The notes: a model not told the origin generated them from the letters alone. Positions 26,039 to 35,102 are shown, numbered from the stretch's first letter. The stretch: DNA of 64,000 nucleotides from Leptolyngbya sp. FACHB-261 (GCF_014696065.1 NZ_JACJPL010000022.1:186001-250000), one strand, 5' to 3'. Numbers and translations are program-made.

Positions 26039-29000
26039 CTAGGGAGACACCTTATCTCTAGCAGGCACAGGCGCTTCTCCAGCCATAGCAGGTTTGTGGT
26101 GTCTCTGGTGGAAACGGGCTTCCGCTGTCTTGATCACGATGAATAGGATCGGGACCACAAACAAGCTGAGCACCGTTGCCACAAACATGCCGCCCACAAT
26201 TGCCGTACCCAGAGATTGACGAGCTGCGGCACCCGCCCCCGTCGCAACCAAGAGTGGGAAAGAACCAATCGCCGTAGAAATTGCCGTCATCAAGATTGGT
26301 CGCAACCGCTCCCGAGACGCAGTTACGGCTGCTTTGACAATGCCCAGTCCTTCATCCCGAGCCTGGTTGGCAAACTCCACGATCAGAACGGAATTCTTAC
26401 TGGCCATCCCGACCAGCATGACAAAACCGATTTGGGTGTAGACATCGTTAGCTGAGCCACGCAGAAGTATCGCAATCAGAGCCCCCAGAATTGCCAGAGG
26501 CACAGTGAGCATGATGATGAATGGGTCAATGTAGCTTTCGTATTGCGCAGCCAGGGTCAAGAACACGAAGACAACGCCCAAAGCAAAGATGAATACTGCC
26601 TGTCCACCTGCTTCAATTTCTTCAAGCGATAGACCCGACCATTCATACCTGAATCCCTTGGGCAGCGTTTCGCTCGCCACGGCCTCCATTGCAGCGATAG
26701 CTTGTCCGGAACTGACGCCTTGGCCCGGGGAACCGTTGATTTCTACATCCCGTAATAGGTTGTAGTGACTGATGATCGAGGGGCCAACTGTTTGCGTAAC
26801 CTTGACCAGGTTACTAAGAGGAATCATGTCCCCGGTTTGCGAGCGCACATACAGGCTATTGATGTCCTCGGGGTTAGAGCGGAATTGTTGATCTGCCTGG
26901 ACGTAAACTCGATAGGCCCTTTGGAATTGGTTGAAATCGTTGACGTAAGCGGAGCCGAGGAAGATTTGCAGGGTGTTGAAGATGTCCTCCAAGGAAACCT
27001 GCAACGAAGTTGCCTTCGTGCGATCAACCTCTACCGTGATTTGAGGGGTATTGGCGTTAAAGTTAGGTCGCAGGCCAGCTAATTGTGGTTTTTGAGGCGA
27101 TGGATAGGTATTGGCTCGCCCGAGGAACTTGCCTAGAGTTTCACCGAGTGTGTCAAACCCTAAACCTCTTTCATCTTGAAGGTGAAACTCAAAGCCGCCA
27201 AAGTTGCCCAAACCTTGAATGGGTGGAGGCGGAAAGGGAATTACCGCTGCTTCTTTAATTGACAGAAGCTTGGGAAATAGTCCAGAAGGCTGCGGGAAGA
27301 AACCACCGATAATAGCTTTTACAGACTGATCGGCACCTCTGCGTTCTTCCCAAGGCTTTAAGGTCGAGAAGATCAAGCCATTATTGGGTGTAGCACCACT
27401 GAAACTAAAGCCACCAACCGCAAAGATATTCTGGATTTCTGGCCGCTCTTTTAAGATTGCTTCAGCTTGCTCCAGCACCTCTTCGGTGTAGTTTAGTGAG
27501 ACCCCCTCAGGACCCTGGACAACCGTAATAAAATAGCCCTGGTCTTCTTCTGGAATGAAGGCCGCTGGCACAATTGTGTATACCCAATAGGTAAGAGCCA
27601 GTGACGCAGCAAATAGCACTAGAACAATGCCTTTGCGCCGAGTTAGTTGACTAACAGTCCGACCGTAACTCTGACGGGTTTTGTCAATTCCCCAGTTAAT
27701 GCCATTGAAAAACCAGTTGTCTGGATTTTGTCCTCGCTTCAGCAAAATAGCCGAGAGAGTGGGGGTCAGGGTCAGGGCATTGAAAGTTGATACGATAACA
27801 GAAAAGGCAATGGTAAGAGCAAATTGCTGATAGAGCTGACCGGTTGTACCTGGGAAAAGAGCCACAGGTACAAACACCGTGATCAATACCAGCGAAGTCG
27901 CAATGACGGCACCAAATAAGGCGTTCATGGAAGTGAGTGCCGCTTCCAATGGCTTTAGCCCATCCTCCTGAATGCGACGGCTGATGTCTTCCACAATCAC
28001 GATTGCGTCGTCCACCACCAGACCCGTTGCCAGGGTCAGACCGAATAGGGTCAGAGTATTGATCGAGAAGCCCAGTAGCTTAACAAAGATAAAGGTACCG
28101 AGCAAAGAAACTGGGATGGCAACTGAGGTGACCAAAGCCGCTCGCCAGTTCTGTAAGAACATGAAAACAACCAGAACGACCAACCCGATCGCCTGCAACA
28201 GGGAGATCAAGACCTCCTCAGCTCCAGCTTCAATGAAGGTAGTTGTATCGAAGGCAACAGCGTAGCGAACACCCGGTGGGAAGTTTGCAGCTAACCGCTG
28301 CATTTCTTCCTTGACAACTTTAGCTGTGTCTAAAGCGTTGCTGCCGAATTGTTGGGTAATCCCTAAGCCAATGCCCCGGTGCGTGATTCCGTCTGCTGTA
28401 AAGCGCAGGAGAGAACTATAGTTTTCTGCGCCTAGTTCCGCCCGGCCAATATCTTTCAGCTTGACCAGTGTGCCATTTTCGGTCCTTTTAATGACCAGCT
28501 CACTGAATTCTTGGGCGTCTCTGAGTCGCCCTTGAGCAGTGACTGAATACTGATATTGCTGCTCAGAATTGACGGGCGGTTGACCAATTTGTCCAGCCCC
28601 CACTTGCAGGTTCTGCTGTTGTAGCGCAGCAACAACGTCTTGGGGCGTTAGCTGCCGACCAGCAAGGCGCTCTGGGTCAAGCCAGAGACGCATCGCGTAT
28701 TTACGTTCACCGAAAATTTGCACCCCACCGACCCCATTGAGGCGTTTGATCGCATCAACAATGTAGAGATCGGCGTAGTTACTGAGATAGGTGTCGTCGT
28801 AGGTGTCCTGGCCAGTTTTTTCATTTCGGTCGGAATAAACCCCAATCGCCAGCAAGAAGTTATTGTTGGTTTTTGTGACCTGCACACCGGTCTGAGTCAC
28901 AGGGCCTGGCAATCGTGATTCAACCGTTGATACTCGGTTCTGAACGTCAACGGCGGCAATGTCTTGGTCGCGCCCTATATCGAAGGTCAGGTTAATGCTG

Positions 29001-29275
29001 CTGGTGCCATCATTGGCACTGGTGGATTTGATGTATTTCAGACCGTTGATGCCATTCAGTTCCCGCTCCAGAATGTTGGTAACGGTAGACTCCACCACTT
29101 CAGCATTGGCACCAATGTAGTTGGAAGTCACGCTCACTTGGGGTGGCGCAATATCAGGGTACTGGGCTATCGGCAGGGTTGGAATACAGGCAATCCCCAC
29201 CAGGGTGACCATGATCGAGCACACCGTCGCGAAGATGGGGCGCCTGATAAAGAAATCAGAAATGGAGAGAATCAT
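26039..29275 (-). CDS. RND efflux pump, inner-membrane transporter (HAE1/AcrB type)
   Basis: The 1078-residue protein has the RND layout of 12 helices and two large periplasmic loops. The start ISDFFIRRPIFATVCSIMV, the helix-4 pair in GLVVDDAIVIVEDISR and the helix-10 Lys in MVGMASKNSVLIVEFANQ show proton-coupled function. It should export hydrophobic drugs or toxic lipids with the adaptor encoded upstream and an outer-membrane TolC-like channel that is not in this operon. It ends the marR operon and is followed by a terminator. Confidence 0.96.
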   Translation of the reverse strand: MILSISDFFIRRPIFATVCSIMVTLVGIACIPTLPIAQYPDIAPPQVSVTSNYIGANAEVVESTVTNILERELNGINGLKYIKSTSANDGTSSINLTFDIGRDQDIAAVDVQNRVSTVESRLPGPVTQTGVQVTKTNNNFLLAIGVYSDRNEKTGQDTYDDTYLSNYADLYIVDAIKRLNGVGGVQIFGERKYAMRLWLDPERLAGRQLTPQDVVAALQQQNLQVGAGQIGQPPVNSEQQYQYSVTAQGRLRDAQEFSELVIKRTENGTLVKLKDIGRAELGAENYSSLLRFTADGITHRGIGLGITQQFGSNALDTAKVVKEEMQRLAANFPPGVRYAVAFDTTTFIEAGAEEVLISLLQAIGLVVLVVFMFLQNWRAALVTSVAIPVSLLGTFIFVKLLGFSINTLTLFGLTLATGLVVDDAIVIVEDISRRIQEDGLKPLEAALTSMNALFGAVIATSLVLITVFVPVALFPGTTGQLYQQFALTIAFSVIVSTFNALTLTPTLSAILLKRGQNPDNWFFNGINWGIDKTRQSYGRTVSQLTRRKGIVLVLFAASLALTYWVYTIVPAAFIPEEDQGYFITVVQGPEGVSLNYTEEVLEQAEAILKERPEIQNIFAVGGFSFSGATPNNGLIFSTLKPWEERRGADQSVKAIIGGFFPQPSGLFPKLLSIKEAAVIPFPPPPIQGLGNFGGFEFHLQDERGLGFDTLGETLGKFLGRANTYPSPQKPQLAGLRPNFNANTPQITVEVDRTKATSLQVSLEDIFNTLQIFLGSAYVNDFNQFQRAYRVYVQADQQFRSNPEDINSLYVRSQTGDMIPLSNLVKVTQTVGPSIISHYNLLRDVEINGSPGQGVSSGQAIAAMEAVASETLPKGFRYEWSGLSLEEIEAGGQAVFIFALGVVFVFLTLAAQYESYIDPFIIMLTVPLAILGALIAILLRGSANDVYTQIGFVMLVGMASKNSVLIVEFANQARDEGLGIVKAAVTASRERLRPILMTAISTAIGSFPLLVATGAGAAARQSLGTAIVGGMFVATVLSLFVVPILFIVIKTAEARFHQRHHKPAMAGEAPVPARDKVSP

Positions 29276-29367
29276 AAGTCAGGTGCCAATTCGTTGATGT
29301 TTGGCTGTTGGTCATCGCGCCTAGTGCTAACTGCTATCAGCCAGTCATGGCGGATGACCCGTAATGG

Positions 29368-30840
29368 TTATTTCGCTTGGGGTGCAGGGGCCTGAGTCTC
29401 GCCGACAATTGGCGAACAGTTCTGGAGTTGCAGAATGCCAGAAACCACAATTTGATCCTTAGCGCTTACACCTTCTACAACCTCTTGATCGTTGCCAACA
29501 ATCTTGCCGAGCTGGATCTCTTTTTGGACGGCCACAGTTTGATTGGGTTCAATCTGAGCTGGAGGACCACCTGCTGCCTGACCGGCGGCCTCACACCCAG
29601 AGTTTTGGTATGGCATTGCAACAAAGATGAAATCTTTGCCTGCCAAACGCGAAATCGCTGTAGTCGGTACCAGCACTCCGCGGCTAGTAGCCCAAATCAC
29701 CCTGGCGCGAGCAAATTGCTCGGTTCGCAACTGACCACCTGGATTATTGAAAGATGCCTTCACCTCAATAGACTGGCTAGCAGGGTCAACGTTGGGCGCG
29801 ATGAAAAAGATCTGCCCAGTTTGCAAGACTTTGCCCTCGCTATCTAGCAGTTGCACCGGCATGCCTCGCCGTAGGTCAGACGCCCGCTCTAGAGGGATTT
29901 GAATTTCAATTTCTAAAGCTTCGTTCTGAGCAACGGTGGCCAGTTGGGTTGACGTACTAACAAAGTCACCCTCTTTCACGGGGATATTGCCGACAACGCC
30001 GGTGAAGGGCGCGGTGATCGTGTAGTAATTGAGCTGAGCTGAGCCTGCATTCACAGTGGCCTGAGCCTGTTTAAGGGCCTGTTGATTGCGAACCACAGTG
30101 GCTTGTGCCCTGGTGATGGCTGCCTGCTGAGCACGCATTTCTGCTTCAGTCTGCGCTAGGTCGGCCTGGGCCTCTTGCAAGGCATTTAAGCGCTGATCCA
30201 TAACCTGTTGACTGGTTGCGCCCTCAGTCAGTAGCACCTGAAAGCGCTCATATTCACGCTGAGCAAGCTGCACAGTAGATAGATTGGACTGACGGCGAGC
30301 TTCTAGGGACCTGAGCGTGGCTCTGGCAGTGGTGACATCTGCGCGCGCTGTCTGGATATCGGCTGCACTGGTTTCAGCAGCAGCAGCGCTGCTGGCTACA
30401 GTAGCCCGTTGCTCAGCCGCGTCAATTTGAAGAATGGGTTCCCCAGCCCGAACGCGAGCGCCTGCTCTCACATAAATGGCTCTGATCTGACCGTCAACTC
30501 GGGGTTGTAGGGTTACAGCCTGACGCGAATCAAGCGTGGCGGCATAGTCTGACGTGTCCGAAATCGTGCCGCTCTTCGGGCTAGCCAGCCGAACCTGGGT
30601 CGCCGGAGGTGCCATCTGACCGCCCATCATCATAGGCATGATGACGCGGTTGAAGACAATCCAGCCGACTCCTCCCAGAAGGGCCAGCACAATCAACGCG
30701 GGTACCAGGAACCGACCGAAACCTCGCTTTGGAGGCCGATGATCGCCAGAAGGTTCTGTCTCGTGAACTAGGTCTAACTTTTCTTCAGGTAAAGACTTGA
30801 CAGTACGGTCTCGGTTAGTATCTTCAACGTTCATGGTCAT
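29368..30840 (-). CDS. RND efflux periplasmic adaptor (AcrA/HlyD type)
   Basis: The 490-residue membrane fusion protein starts with a cytoplasmic tail of about 45 residues, a membrane helix (FLVPALIVLALLGGVGWIVF), then the lipoyl halves (IYVRAGARVRAGEPILQID and FTGVVGNIPVKEGDFV) around a long coiled coil rich in Ala, Gln and Arg (about 150-265), and a beta-barrel domain. It links the pump to an outer-membrane channel. An insert with two Cys/Gly-rich stretches near residue 415 (NSGCEAAGQAAGG) is unusual. It lies 92 bp before the pump gene on the same transcript. Confidence 0.95.
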   Translation of the reverse strand: MTMNVEDTNRDRTVKSLPEEKLDLVHETEPSGDHRPPKRGFGRFLVPALIVLALLGGVGWIVFNRVIMPMMMGGQMAPPATQVRLASPKSGTISDTSDYAATLDSRQAVTLQPRVDGQIRAIYVRAGARVRAGEPILQIDAAEQRATVASSAAAAETSAADIQTARADVTTARATLRSLEARRQSNLSTVQLAQREYERFQVLLTEGATSQQVMDQRLNALQEAQADLAQTEAEMRAQQAAITRAQATVVRNQQALKQAQATVNAGSAQLNYYTITAPFTGVVGNIPVKEGDFVSTSTQLATVAQNEALEIEIQIPLERASDLRRGMPVQLLDSEGKVLQTGQIFFIAPNVDPASQSIEVKASFNNPGGQLRTEQFARARVIWATSRGVLVPTTAISRLAGKDFIFVAMPYQNSGCEAAGQAAGGPPAQIEPNQTVAVQKEIQLGKIVGNDQEVVEGVSAKDQIVVSGILQLQNCSPIVGETQAPAPQAK

Positions 30841-30909
30841 ACTCTGACTGCTGTTGGCGCGGGCTCTGAATCGTCACTAGTTTCTACTTCGTCAGGGGTT
30901 AGACCCGTG

Positions 30910-31356
30910 TCAAGCCTGGGGTGAGGGCTGCGAGGCACCAATGACTACCACGTCCGACTTGGGAAATACCAAATTGGACGCCCGGTGAACTAGGGTCGTG
31001 GCAACGGTGAACAGTAAGAACCCACTGAGAGGATGCAGCACGCTCAGCGCAGGGTGCAGGTGAATTGTGAGGAATTGCAAGCCGAGCAGCACTGTCAAAC
31101 TACCTGTGAGGATCCGTATTCTTTGAGGAAATGGTCCTAGGAATGCCAATCCTAGTAGGACCGCTGCTAAACCACCGAAGCCACGAACAAGCCAAACATG
31201 AACGTTCCACCATTCAGGACCGTAGAACACTGCGAGTCCAACGGTCAAGAGCTGGGCAACCAAGCAAAAGGTGTAGAGCGCGGAAGTTGAGAGAAAAACA
31301 ATCTTACTCCAACGCCCAGGTAACCGGACGCCATCGGAGCTGAGGTTCGTTGTCAC
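30910..31356 (-). CDS. Four-helix membrane protein (DUF6220-like)
   Basis: The 148-residue protein has four hydrophobic helices and conserved polar spots: LYTFCLVAQLLTVGLAVF, WWNVHVWLVRG, FLTIHLHPALSVLHPLSGFL. The paired His residues in WNVHVWL, IHLHP and LHPLSG resemble the small DUF6220/cytochrome-like membrane proteins. Its start lies directly against the marR stop (31358), so it is coupled to marR and belongs to the efflux operon. The function is unknown; a heme-binding or proton-coupled helper is only a guess. Confidence 0.78.
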   Translation of the reverse strand: MTTNLSSDGVRLPGRWSKIVFLSTSALYTFCLVAQLLTVGLAVFYGPEWWNVHVWLVRGFGGLAAVLLGLAFLGPFPQRIRILTGSLTVLLGLQFLTIHLHPALSVLHPLSGFLLFTVATTLVHRASNLVFPKSDVVVIGASQPSPQA

Positions 31357-31357
31357 G

Positions 31358-31921
31358 CTAGGGGTATCCCTCCGGTTGAATCCGTGGAGCGTTGCTAGCA
31401 GCTAGTCGCCTCAACAGTTCGTGGAGCGTTTGCTGCTCGTCAGGTGAGAGCGGGGCAAAGAAGTGGTTCGTGACAACCGTGCAAACTTGCTCTGCCTCAT
31501 CGACGCGCTGTTGTCCTGCGGCCAGCAGCTGTACCTGGAAGGCCCGACGATCCGTTGGATGAGGGGTCCGTACGACCAAGCCTTGCGACTCCAGTCCGTT
31601 CAACAGGCTCACCATCGTCGCTTTGTCGATCCGGAGCCAATCGCTGAGCCGAGACTGCACCATCGGACCTTCTGATCTCAGCACCTCTAGAATGGCCAAC
31701 TGGTCAGGAATGAGGTTCAGGGTGGCTAGTGCCCCTGCAAAGACCTGGTGACCTAGATCCGAGACCCAGTGCAGAACGTAGCCAGTGCAGTGGCTGAGGC
31801 ACTCGGGGATGGGCTGCCAGTCGATCTCAACCTTCTCAACCTCCTTTTGAAGCTCCTCGGCGACAGCCGGCGAAGGGGCCGAGGAGGCCGAGGGCCGAGC
31901 TGACGGTGTTCGACGCTTCAT
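31358..31921 (-). CDS. MarR family transcriptional regulator
   Basis: The 187-residue protein has a low-complexity Ser/Pro/Ala N terminus (about 1-30) and a winged-helix domain: DQLAILEVLRSEGP, QSRLSDWLRIDKATMVSLL, NGLESQGLVVRTPHPTDRRA (the basic wing). It is the first gene of the efflux operon and most likely represses it until a ligand binds. I take the ATG at 31921; an in-frame TTG at 31930 is less likely. Three AACGTT boxes sit immediately upstream. Confidence 0.9.
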   Translation of the reverse strand: MKRRTPSARPSASSAPSPAVAEELQKEVEKVEIDWQPIPECLSHCTGYVLHWVSDLGHQVFAGALATLNLIPDQLAILEVLRSEGPMVQSRLSDWLRIDKATMVSLLNGLESQGLVVRTPHPTDRRAFQVQLLAAGQQRVDEAEQVCTVVTNHFFAPLSPDEQQTLHELLRRLAASNAPRIQPEGYP

Positions 31922-31930
31922 TAATGGCAA

Positions 31931-31968
31931 AAACGTTTGATAAGAAAACGTTAGCTTGAGAAACGTTT
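31931..31968. promoter_or_regulatory. Triple AACGTT operator at the marR start
   Basis: AACGTT occurs at 31932-31937, 31947-31952 and 31962-31967, exactly 15 bp from box to box, within AAACGTTT-type palindromes. The first box lies 10 bp before the marR ATG. MarR dimers bind palindromes, so this is the probable autoregulatory operator, with room for two overlapping dimers. Confidence 0.72.
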
Positions 31969-32145
31969 TTCCGTCAATCTATTACGCTCATGCTAATGAT
32001 TAGTGAAACCGTTGGGTTCAGTACACCTTAGGAACCAAGGTCAAAAAGATTGCTCATAAGCCTACTGTCCTAGCTTTTGTACGGAGTTATAGGCCGGATT
32101 TCTTGATTGAGGTCAGTAATACTGCCGTTGAGGTTATTTCTGAGC

Positions 32146-32781
32146 TTATACCGAGCCGCGTCGCCGGATCTCTTGACTAATCGCATCTAAGTTAGCCCGT
32201 AACTGCGATTGGAAAAGATTATAGAAGATGTTTCTTGGCGTTCCTGACTTAGGCTCAGCCTGAATCTGATGCGTAATCAGAACTTGAGTCGCTGGGCCAC
32301 CGGGATAGGCAGAAACTGGTTGGATCGTCCAACTGCCCTGCAAATTCTGAAGGTCGCCCTCAACGAGTTGGAAGCGGTAGCTGCTCTGAGGGGTCTCAAC
32401 GATCGATATGCGAATGCGAGAGGTGATTGTGAATAGAGCAACTCGACGCCGGTCAACTTGCTCAACCACTCGCTCGTTGCCCTTAGAAGATAAGACTTGG
32501 CTACTGGCAATGTTGGGCAGAAAGCTTGAATAACGGCTGTAGTCTGTGAGTACAGACCAGGCCTGGGCAGGAGTGGTGTTGACTAAAACGCGAGCAACAT
32601 AACTACCATTTTCACCAGTGATGATTGGTCTTCCCTGGCGTAGGGTGACTCGCTCTTGCAGAGGGAGGGCATCTACTGGGCCATTGAATAAGCTGGACTG
32701 AGCAAAGGCAGGTTCAACCATGCCCACTAGCAAGCAGCTGCCACTGAGCAACAATCCTAAAAATACGCGAGCCTGAATCAT
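32146..32781 (-). CDS. Exported SRPBCC (START-like) family protein
   Basis: The 211-residue protein has a signal peptide (hydrophobic 5-24, cleavage near AFAQS) and an SRPBCC/polyketide cyclase-like domain: ARVLVNTTPAQAWSVLTDYSR, FLPNIASSQVLSS, NLQGSWTIQPVS. The fold binds hydrophobic ligands. The ATG at 32781 (AAAGG upstream) is preferred; in-frame starts at 32802-32805 would add eight residues. It follows the TetR gene by about 230 bp on the same strand and may be part of its regulon. The ligand is unknown. Confidence 0.85.
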   Translation of the reverse strand: MIQARVFLGLLLSGSCLLVGMVEPAFAQSSLFNGPVDALPLQERVTLRQGRPIITGENGSYVARVLVNTTPAQAWSVLTDYSRYSSFLPNIASSQVLSSKGNERVVEQVDRRRVALFTITSRIRISIVETPQSSYRFQLVEGDLQNLQGSWTIQPVSAYPGGPATQVLITHQIQAEPKSGTPRNIFYNLFQSQLRANLDAISQEIRRRGSV

Positions 32782-33013
32782 TTCAGAACCTTTAGGTAAC
32801 ATCAATCCGAATCAAGGAGAGCAACAACCAACAGCAAGGGAAATCAAGGCTTTCTAGTCTCAACGCCTGACCATCACCAAACTAGACTAAAGCTCAACTA
32901 AAGAGTTCAACCAAGAACAGCCCAATCCAGGATAGAGTAAGCCTTGGCAGTTGTCGCCTACCTTATTGATCTACCTGAGTTAGTCCCTGTTTCTGGTAGG
33001 CAAAAATTAGAAG

Positions 33014-33592
33014 TTATTGCTTGAGACTACCGTACAGCAAAAGGTCAATAACGCCTGCAATCAACTGTTCTTGATTTAAGGGACCGAGCTGTTTAACGAC
33101 GTGCAGGGATTCAACGGCTGTTAGGAACATGCCGGCAGTGAAACCAGCCTCTCCTCGTAACTGCTCTTGATATTGACCAAAGAATTGTTCCATAGGTGTG
33201 AGCACACAACGTCGGATGGCCTGGTCCACTTGGTCAGCTTTTTCCGGAGCCAGATCTGGCAGATCTGTACGAACTAAGCGGCTGATATTGAGAGGGGGCT
33301 GGGTTAAAAGCCAGGTTGCAATTTGCGTTAGGCAGTCTTCTAACCTTGGTGGCCCTGTCGCTATAATTTGCTCCAGAGTTTCCCTACGACGCTCTAAGTG
33401 ACGGACCATCACTTCAACAAACAAATCCTCCTTTCCACCAGGGACGTGGTAATACAGGGAAGCCTGCTTAATACCAAGCTGCTTGGCAATATCTTTGAGC
33501 GTGACGGCAGCATAGCCGCGAGAGGCAAATAACTGCTCGGCTGCTTCAAGGACGAGTTCGCGGGATGATGCCTCACCGGATCGTTGACTCAC
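33014..33592 (-). CDS. TetR family transcriptional regulator
   Basis: The 192-residue protein has an N-terminal helix-turn-helix of TetR type: LEAAEQLFASRGYAAVTLKD then IAKQLGIKQASLYYHVPGGK. The C-terminal half is a helical ligand-binding and dimer domain, not assignable to a ligand. The GTG start at 33592 directly abuts a perfect inverted repeat (ACCTAA-6-TTAGGT), a likely autoregulatory operator. It may also control the SRPBCC gene downstream. Confidence 0.92.
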   Translation of the reverse strand: MSQRSGEASSRELVLEAAEQLFASRGYAAVTLKDIAKQLGIKQASLYYHVPGGKEDLFVEVMVRHLERRRETLEQIIATGPPRLEDCLTQIATWLLTQPPLNISRLVRTDLPDLAPEKADQVDQAIRRCVLTPMEQFFGQYQEQLRGEAGFTAGMFLTAVESLHVVKQLGPLNQEQLIAGVIDLLLYGSLKQ

Positions 33593-33594
33593 CC

Positions 33595-33612
33595 ACCTAA
33601 CTTATATTAGGT
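33595..33612. promoter_or_regulatory. TetR-type operator
   Basis: ACCTAA (33595-33600) and TTAGGT (33607-33612) form a perfect inverted repeat with a 6-bp spacer, 3 bp upstream of the tetR start codon. Binding here would block translation initiation and transcription alike. Confidence 0.72.
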
Positions 33613-33657
33613 AGACGGGTCTGTCAAGGAACTGAGAGACAAGCTCTTGTGTAACCC

Positions 33658-33999
33658 TCAGACTAAACTCAGAGCTTGCTGCACAAGATGAGCAGAGAGG
33701 TTGTAAAGGATAACGGAACGTCCAGCATCTGAGAGCACCCGCCCACTTTCAACCCAATTAGCGGCTTCTAAACTCACCAATAAGCGCTTTATCTCTTCAT
33801 CTTTAAGACCGGAATCTCGAACGATCAAAGAAGCGGGAAGGTTGGCTTTGTGGCTGTGGCAGTCAGTGTAGTTGGCTAACACCAGCAAAATGAGTTTGAG
33901 TGAGGGCATTAGCTTAAGTTGACGGCTGATGTGGTTCCAGAGTTTTAGGTGTTGCTGACAAGGAGATAAGTGAGAGAAAGTCATTGGGGATTTGGGCAA
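33658..33999 (-). CDS. Winged-helix-like small protein (copy 1 of a family)
   Basis: The 113-residue protein is predicted to form a winged helix: LKLILLVLANYTDCHSHKAN, LPASLIVRDSGLKDEEIKRL, LVSLEAANWVESGRVL. It resembles the N-terminal DNA-binding part of plasmid replication or DnaD-like proteins but is too short to be one. A clear relative lies at 61391-61717 (shared LWxxIS, LKLILLxxANYT and SLIVRD). It overlaps the upstream 33981-34406 gene by 19 bp, so the two are translationally coupled. The function is unknown. Confidence 0.72.
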   Translation of the reverse strand: MPKSPMTFSHLSPCQQHLKLWNHISRQLKLMPSLKLILLVLANYTDCHSHKANLPASLIVRDSGLKDEEIKRLLVSLEAANWVESGRVLSDAGRSVILYNLSAHLVQQALSLV

Positions 34000-34406
34000 G
34001 GGTTAGGGGTATAGAAACTGCGGAGATTGAGGTCTAAATCCAATTGGGCTTTGCGTTGTTGCCAGAGGCGACGAAGATAGGCAATGGCATCAGCCGCGTA
34101 GGTAAACCGCTCGATTTTGGTTTTGAGCAGTTGGCCGAATTCTTGTAAGGCTTGGTGCGTTTTGCAGGTACGAATGGCCTGAACGCAGGCTTCGAGCCAA
34201 TGAATTAAGTTGCGATAGCTGATGAATTGACCACCGCGATCTTTGCGATGAACAAAGAGGACATTGGCCCACTGTTCGAAGCGCAAAATGCAGTCCGGGG
34301 GAATGCCTAAGCAGGTGGCAAGAACGAGAGCGAGATTTGAAATTGACGCGGATTGATGGCGTGCAAAAGTTTGCGTATGGGGATGCAAGTTGCGAGAGTA
34401 TTTCAC
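33981..34406 (-). CDS. Hypothetical protein coupled to the winged-helix gene
   Basis: The 141-residue protein is mostly helical and basic: LALVLATCLGIPPDCILRFE, WANVLFVHRKDRGGQFISYR, NLIHWLEACVQAIRTCKT. I recognise no family. The GTG at 34406 directly abuts a genome-type hairpin repeat (34408-34426) and has no good ribosome site, so the true N terminus may be shorter or the leader may have been altered by the repeat. It overlaps the winged-helix gene, which suggests a two-gene unit. Confidence 0.62.
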   Translation of the reverse strand: MKYSRNLHPHTQTFARHQSASISNLALVLATCLGIPPDCILRFEQWANVLFVHRKDRGGQFISYRNLIHWLEACVQAIRTCKTHQALQEFGQLLKTKIERFTYAADAIAYLRRLWQQRKAQLDLDLNLRSFYTPNPCPNPQ

Positions 34407-34407
34407 C

Positions 34408-34432
34408 GGGCAGGGGGACCCTGCCCCTACCG
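34408..34432. repeat. Dispersed hairpin repeat, copy 1
   Basis: GGGCAGGG (34408-34415) pairs with CCCTGCCC (34419-34426), followed by CTACCGGGAT. A sister copy lies at 34482-34510. It resembles short GC-rich palindromes scattered through cyanobacterial genomes. Confidence 0.7.
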
Positions 34433-34481
34433 GGATTTGTGGTTGAAATCAAAAGGTTTGAAATTTCGCGGTCGTGGTTAG

Positions 34482-34510
34482 GGGCGAGGTTGCCTCGCCC
34501 TTACCGGGAT
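34482..34510. repeat. Dispersed hairpin repeat, copy 2
   Basis: GGGCGAGG (34482-34489) pairs with CCTCGCCC (34493-34500) and is followed by TTACCGGGAT, the same flank as copy 1. The stem sequences differ but keep pairing, which points to a conserved structure. Confidence 0.7.
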
Positions 34511-34870
34511 ACCGCCAAATGATTAGCCACCCTGCTTTTGGTTTCAACGTTGACCATGCAAAGTCGGGGCGGCTAGGAGGGTGTTAAAATCACCCGTTAG
34601 CCTCCTGACTGGCCTCGTACCAGTTGAGGGGTTAGCTGCCCAGGAGTTGTCGTAGAACTTCTCGGCAGCGCTAAATTTTTGCAGCTTATTAACCGTGATT
34701 GACGATAGGCAAAAGCTCCGCTCAGCGCGATGCAGCCCAGATTAGCAGAGCAACGGGTGTTGTGCAAGCGAGGCAGGGGGAAGGTCTAAATGTGCAGTTA
34801 TTTAGCCTTGCTATAGATAAGCGGCGCTTAAGCATTGGTTGATTCAACATAAGCGTTCAGTGATTCAGAG
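34511..34870. other. Intergenic, no gene recognised
   Basis: No coding frame is convincing here. A short stem GGGTG-7-CACCC lies at 34579-34595. Confidence 0.45.
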
Positions 34871-34882
34871 TTGACTGAGAAG

Positions 34883-35102
34883 CTTTCAGAGTCGGCTGAG
34901 AGCTTTCCAGAGTTGGCTGAAAAGCTCTCAGGCTATTCTGTTGGGCTTTCAATGAACTTTGAAAAGCTCTCAGGCTATTCTGTTAGGTTTTCAATCAACT
35001 CTGAAAGGCTTCCAGGGTCTGCTGTTAGGCTTCCAGAGGATACTGTTAGCCTCTCAGAGCGAGCTGTTAAACTTCCAGAGGAAGCTGCCAGCTTTCCAGG
35101 GT
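34883..35102. repeat. Degenerate 21-nt tandem repeat, about 10 copies
   Basis: Units such as CTTCCAGAGGATACTGTTAGC and CTCTCAGAGCGAGCTGTTAAA repeat every 21 bp (one pair 20+22). On the plus strand the array reads without stops as heptads like LPEDTVS LSERAVK LPEEAAS, starting from a TTG at 34871 with no ribosome site. It ends 30 bp before the phzF-like gene. The sequence is unrelated to the array at 23290. Confidence 0.85.
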
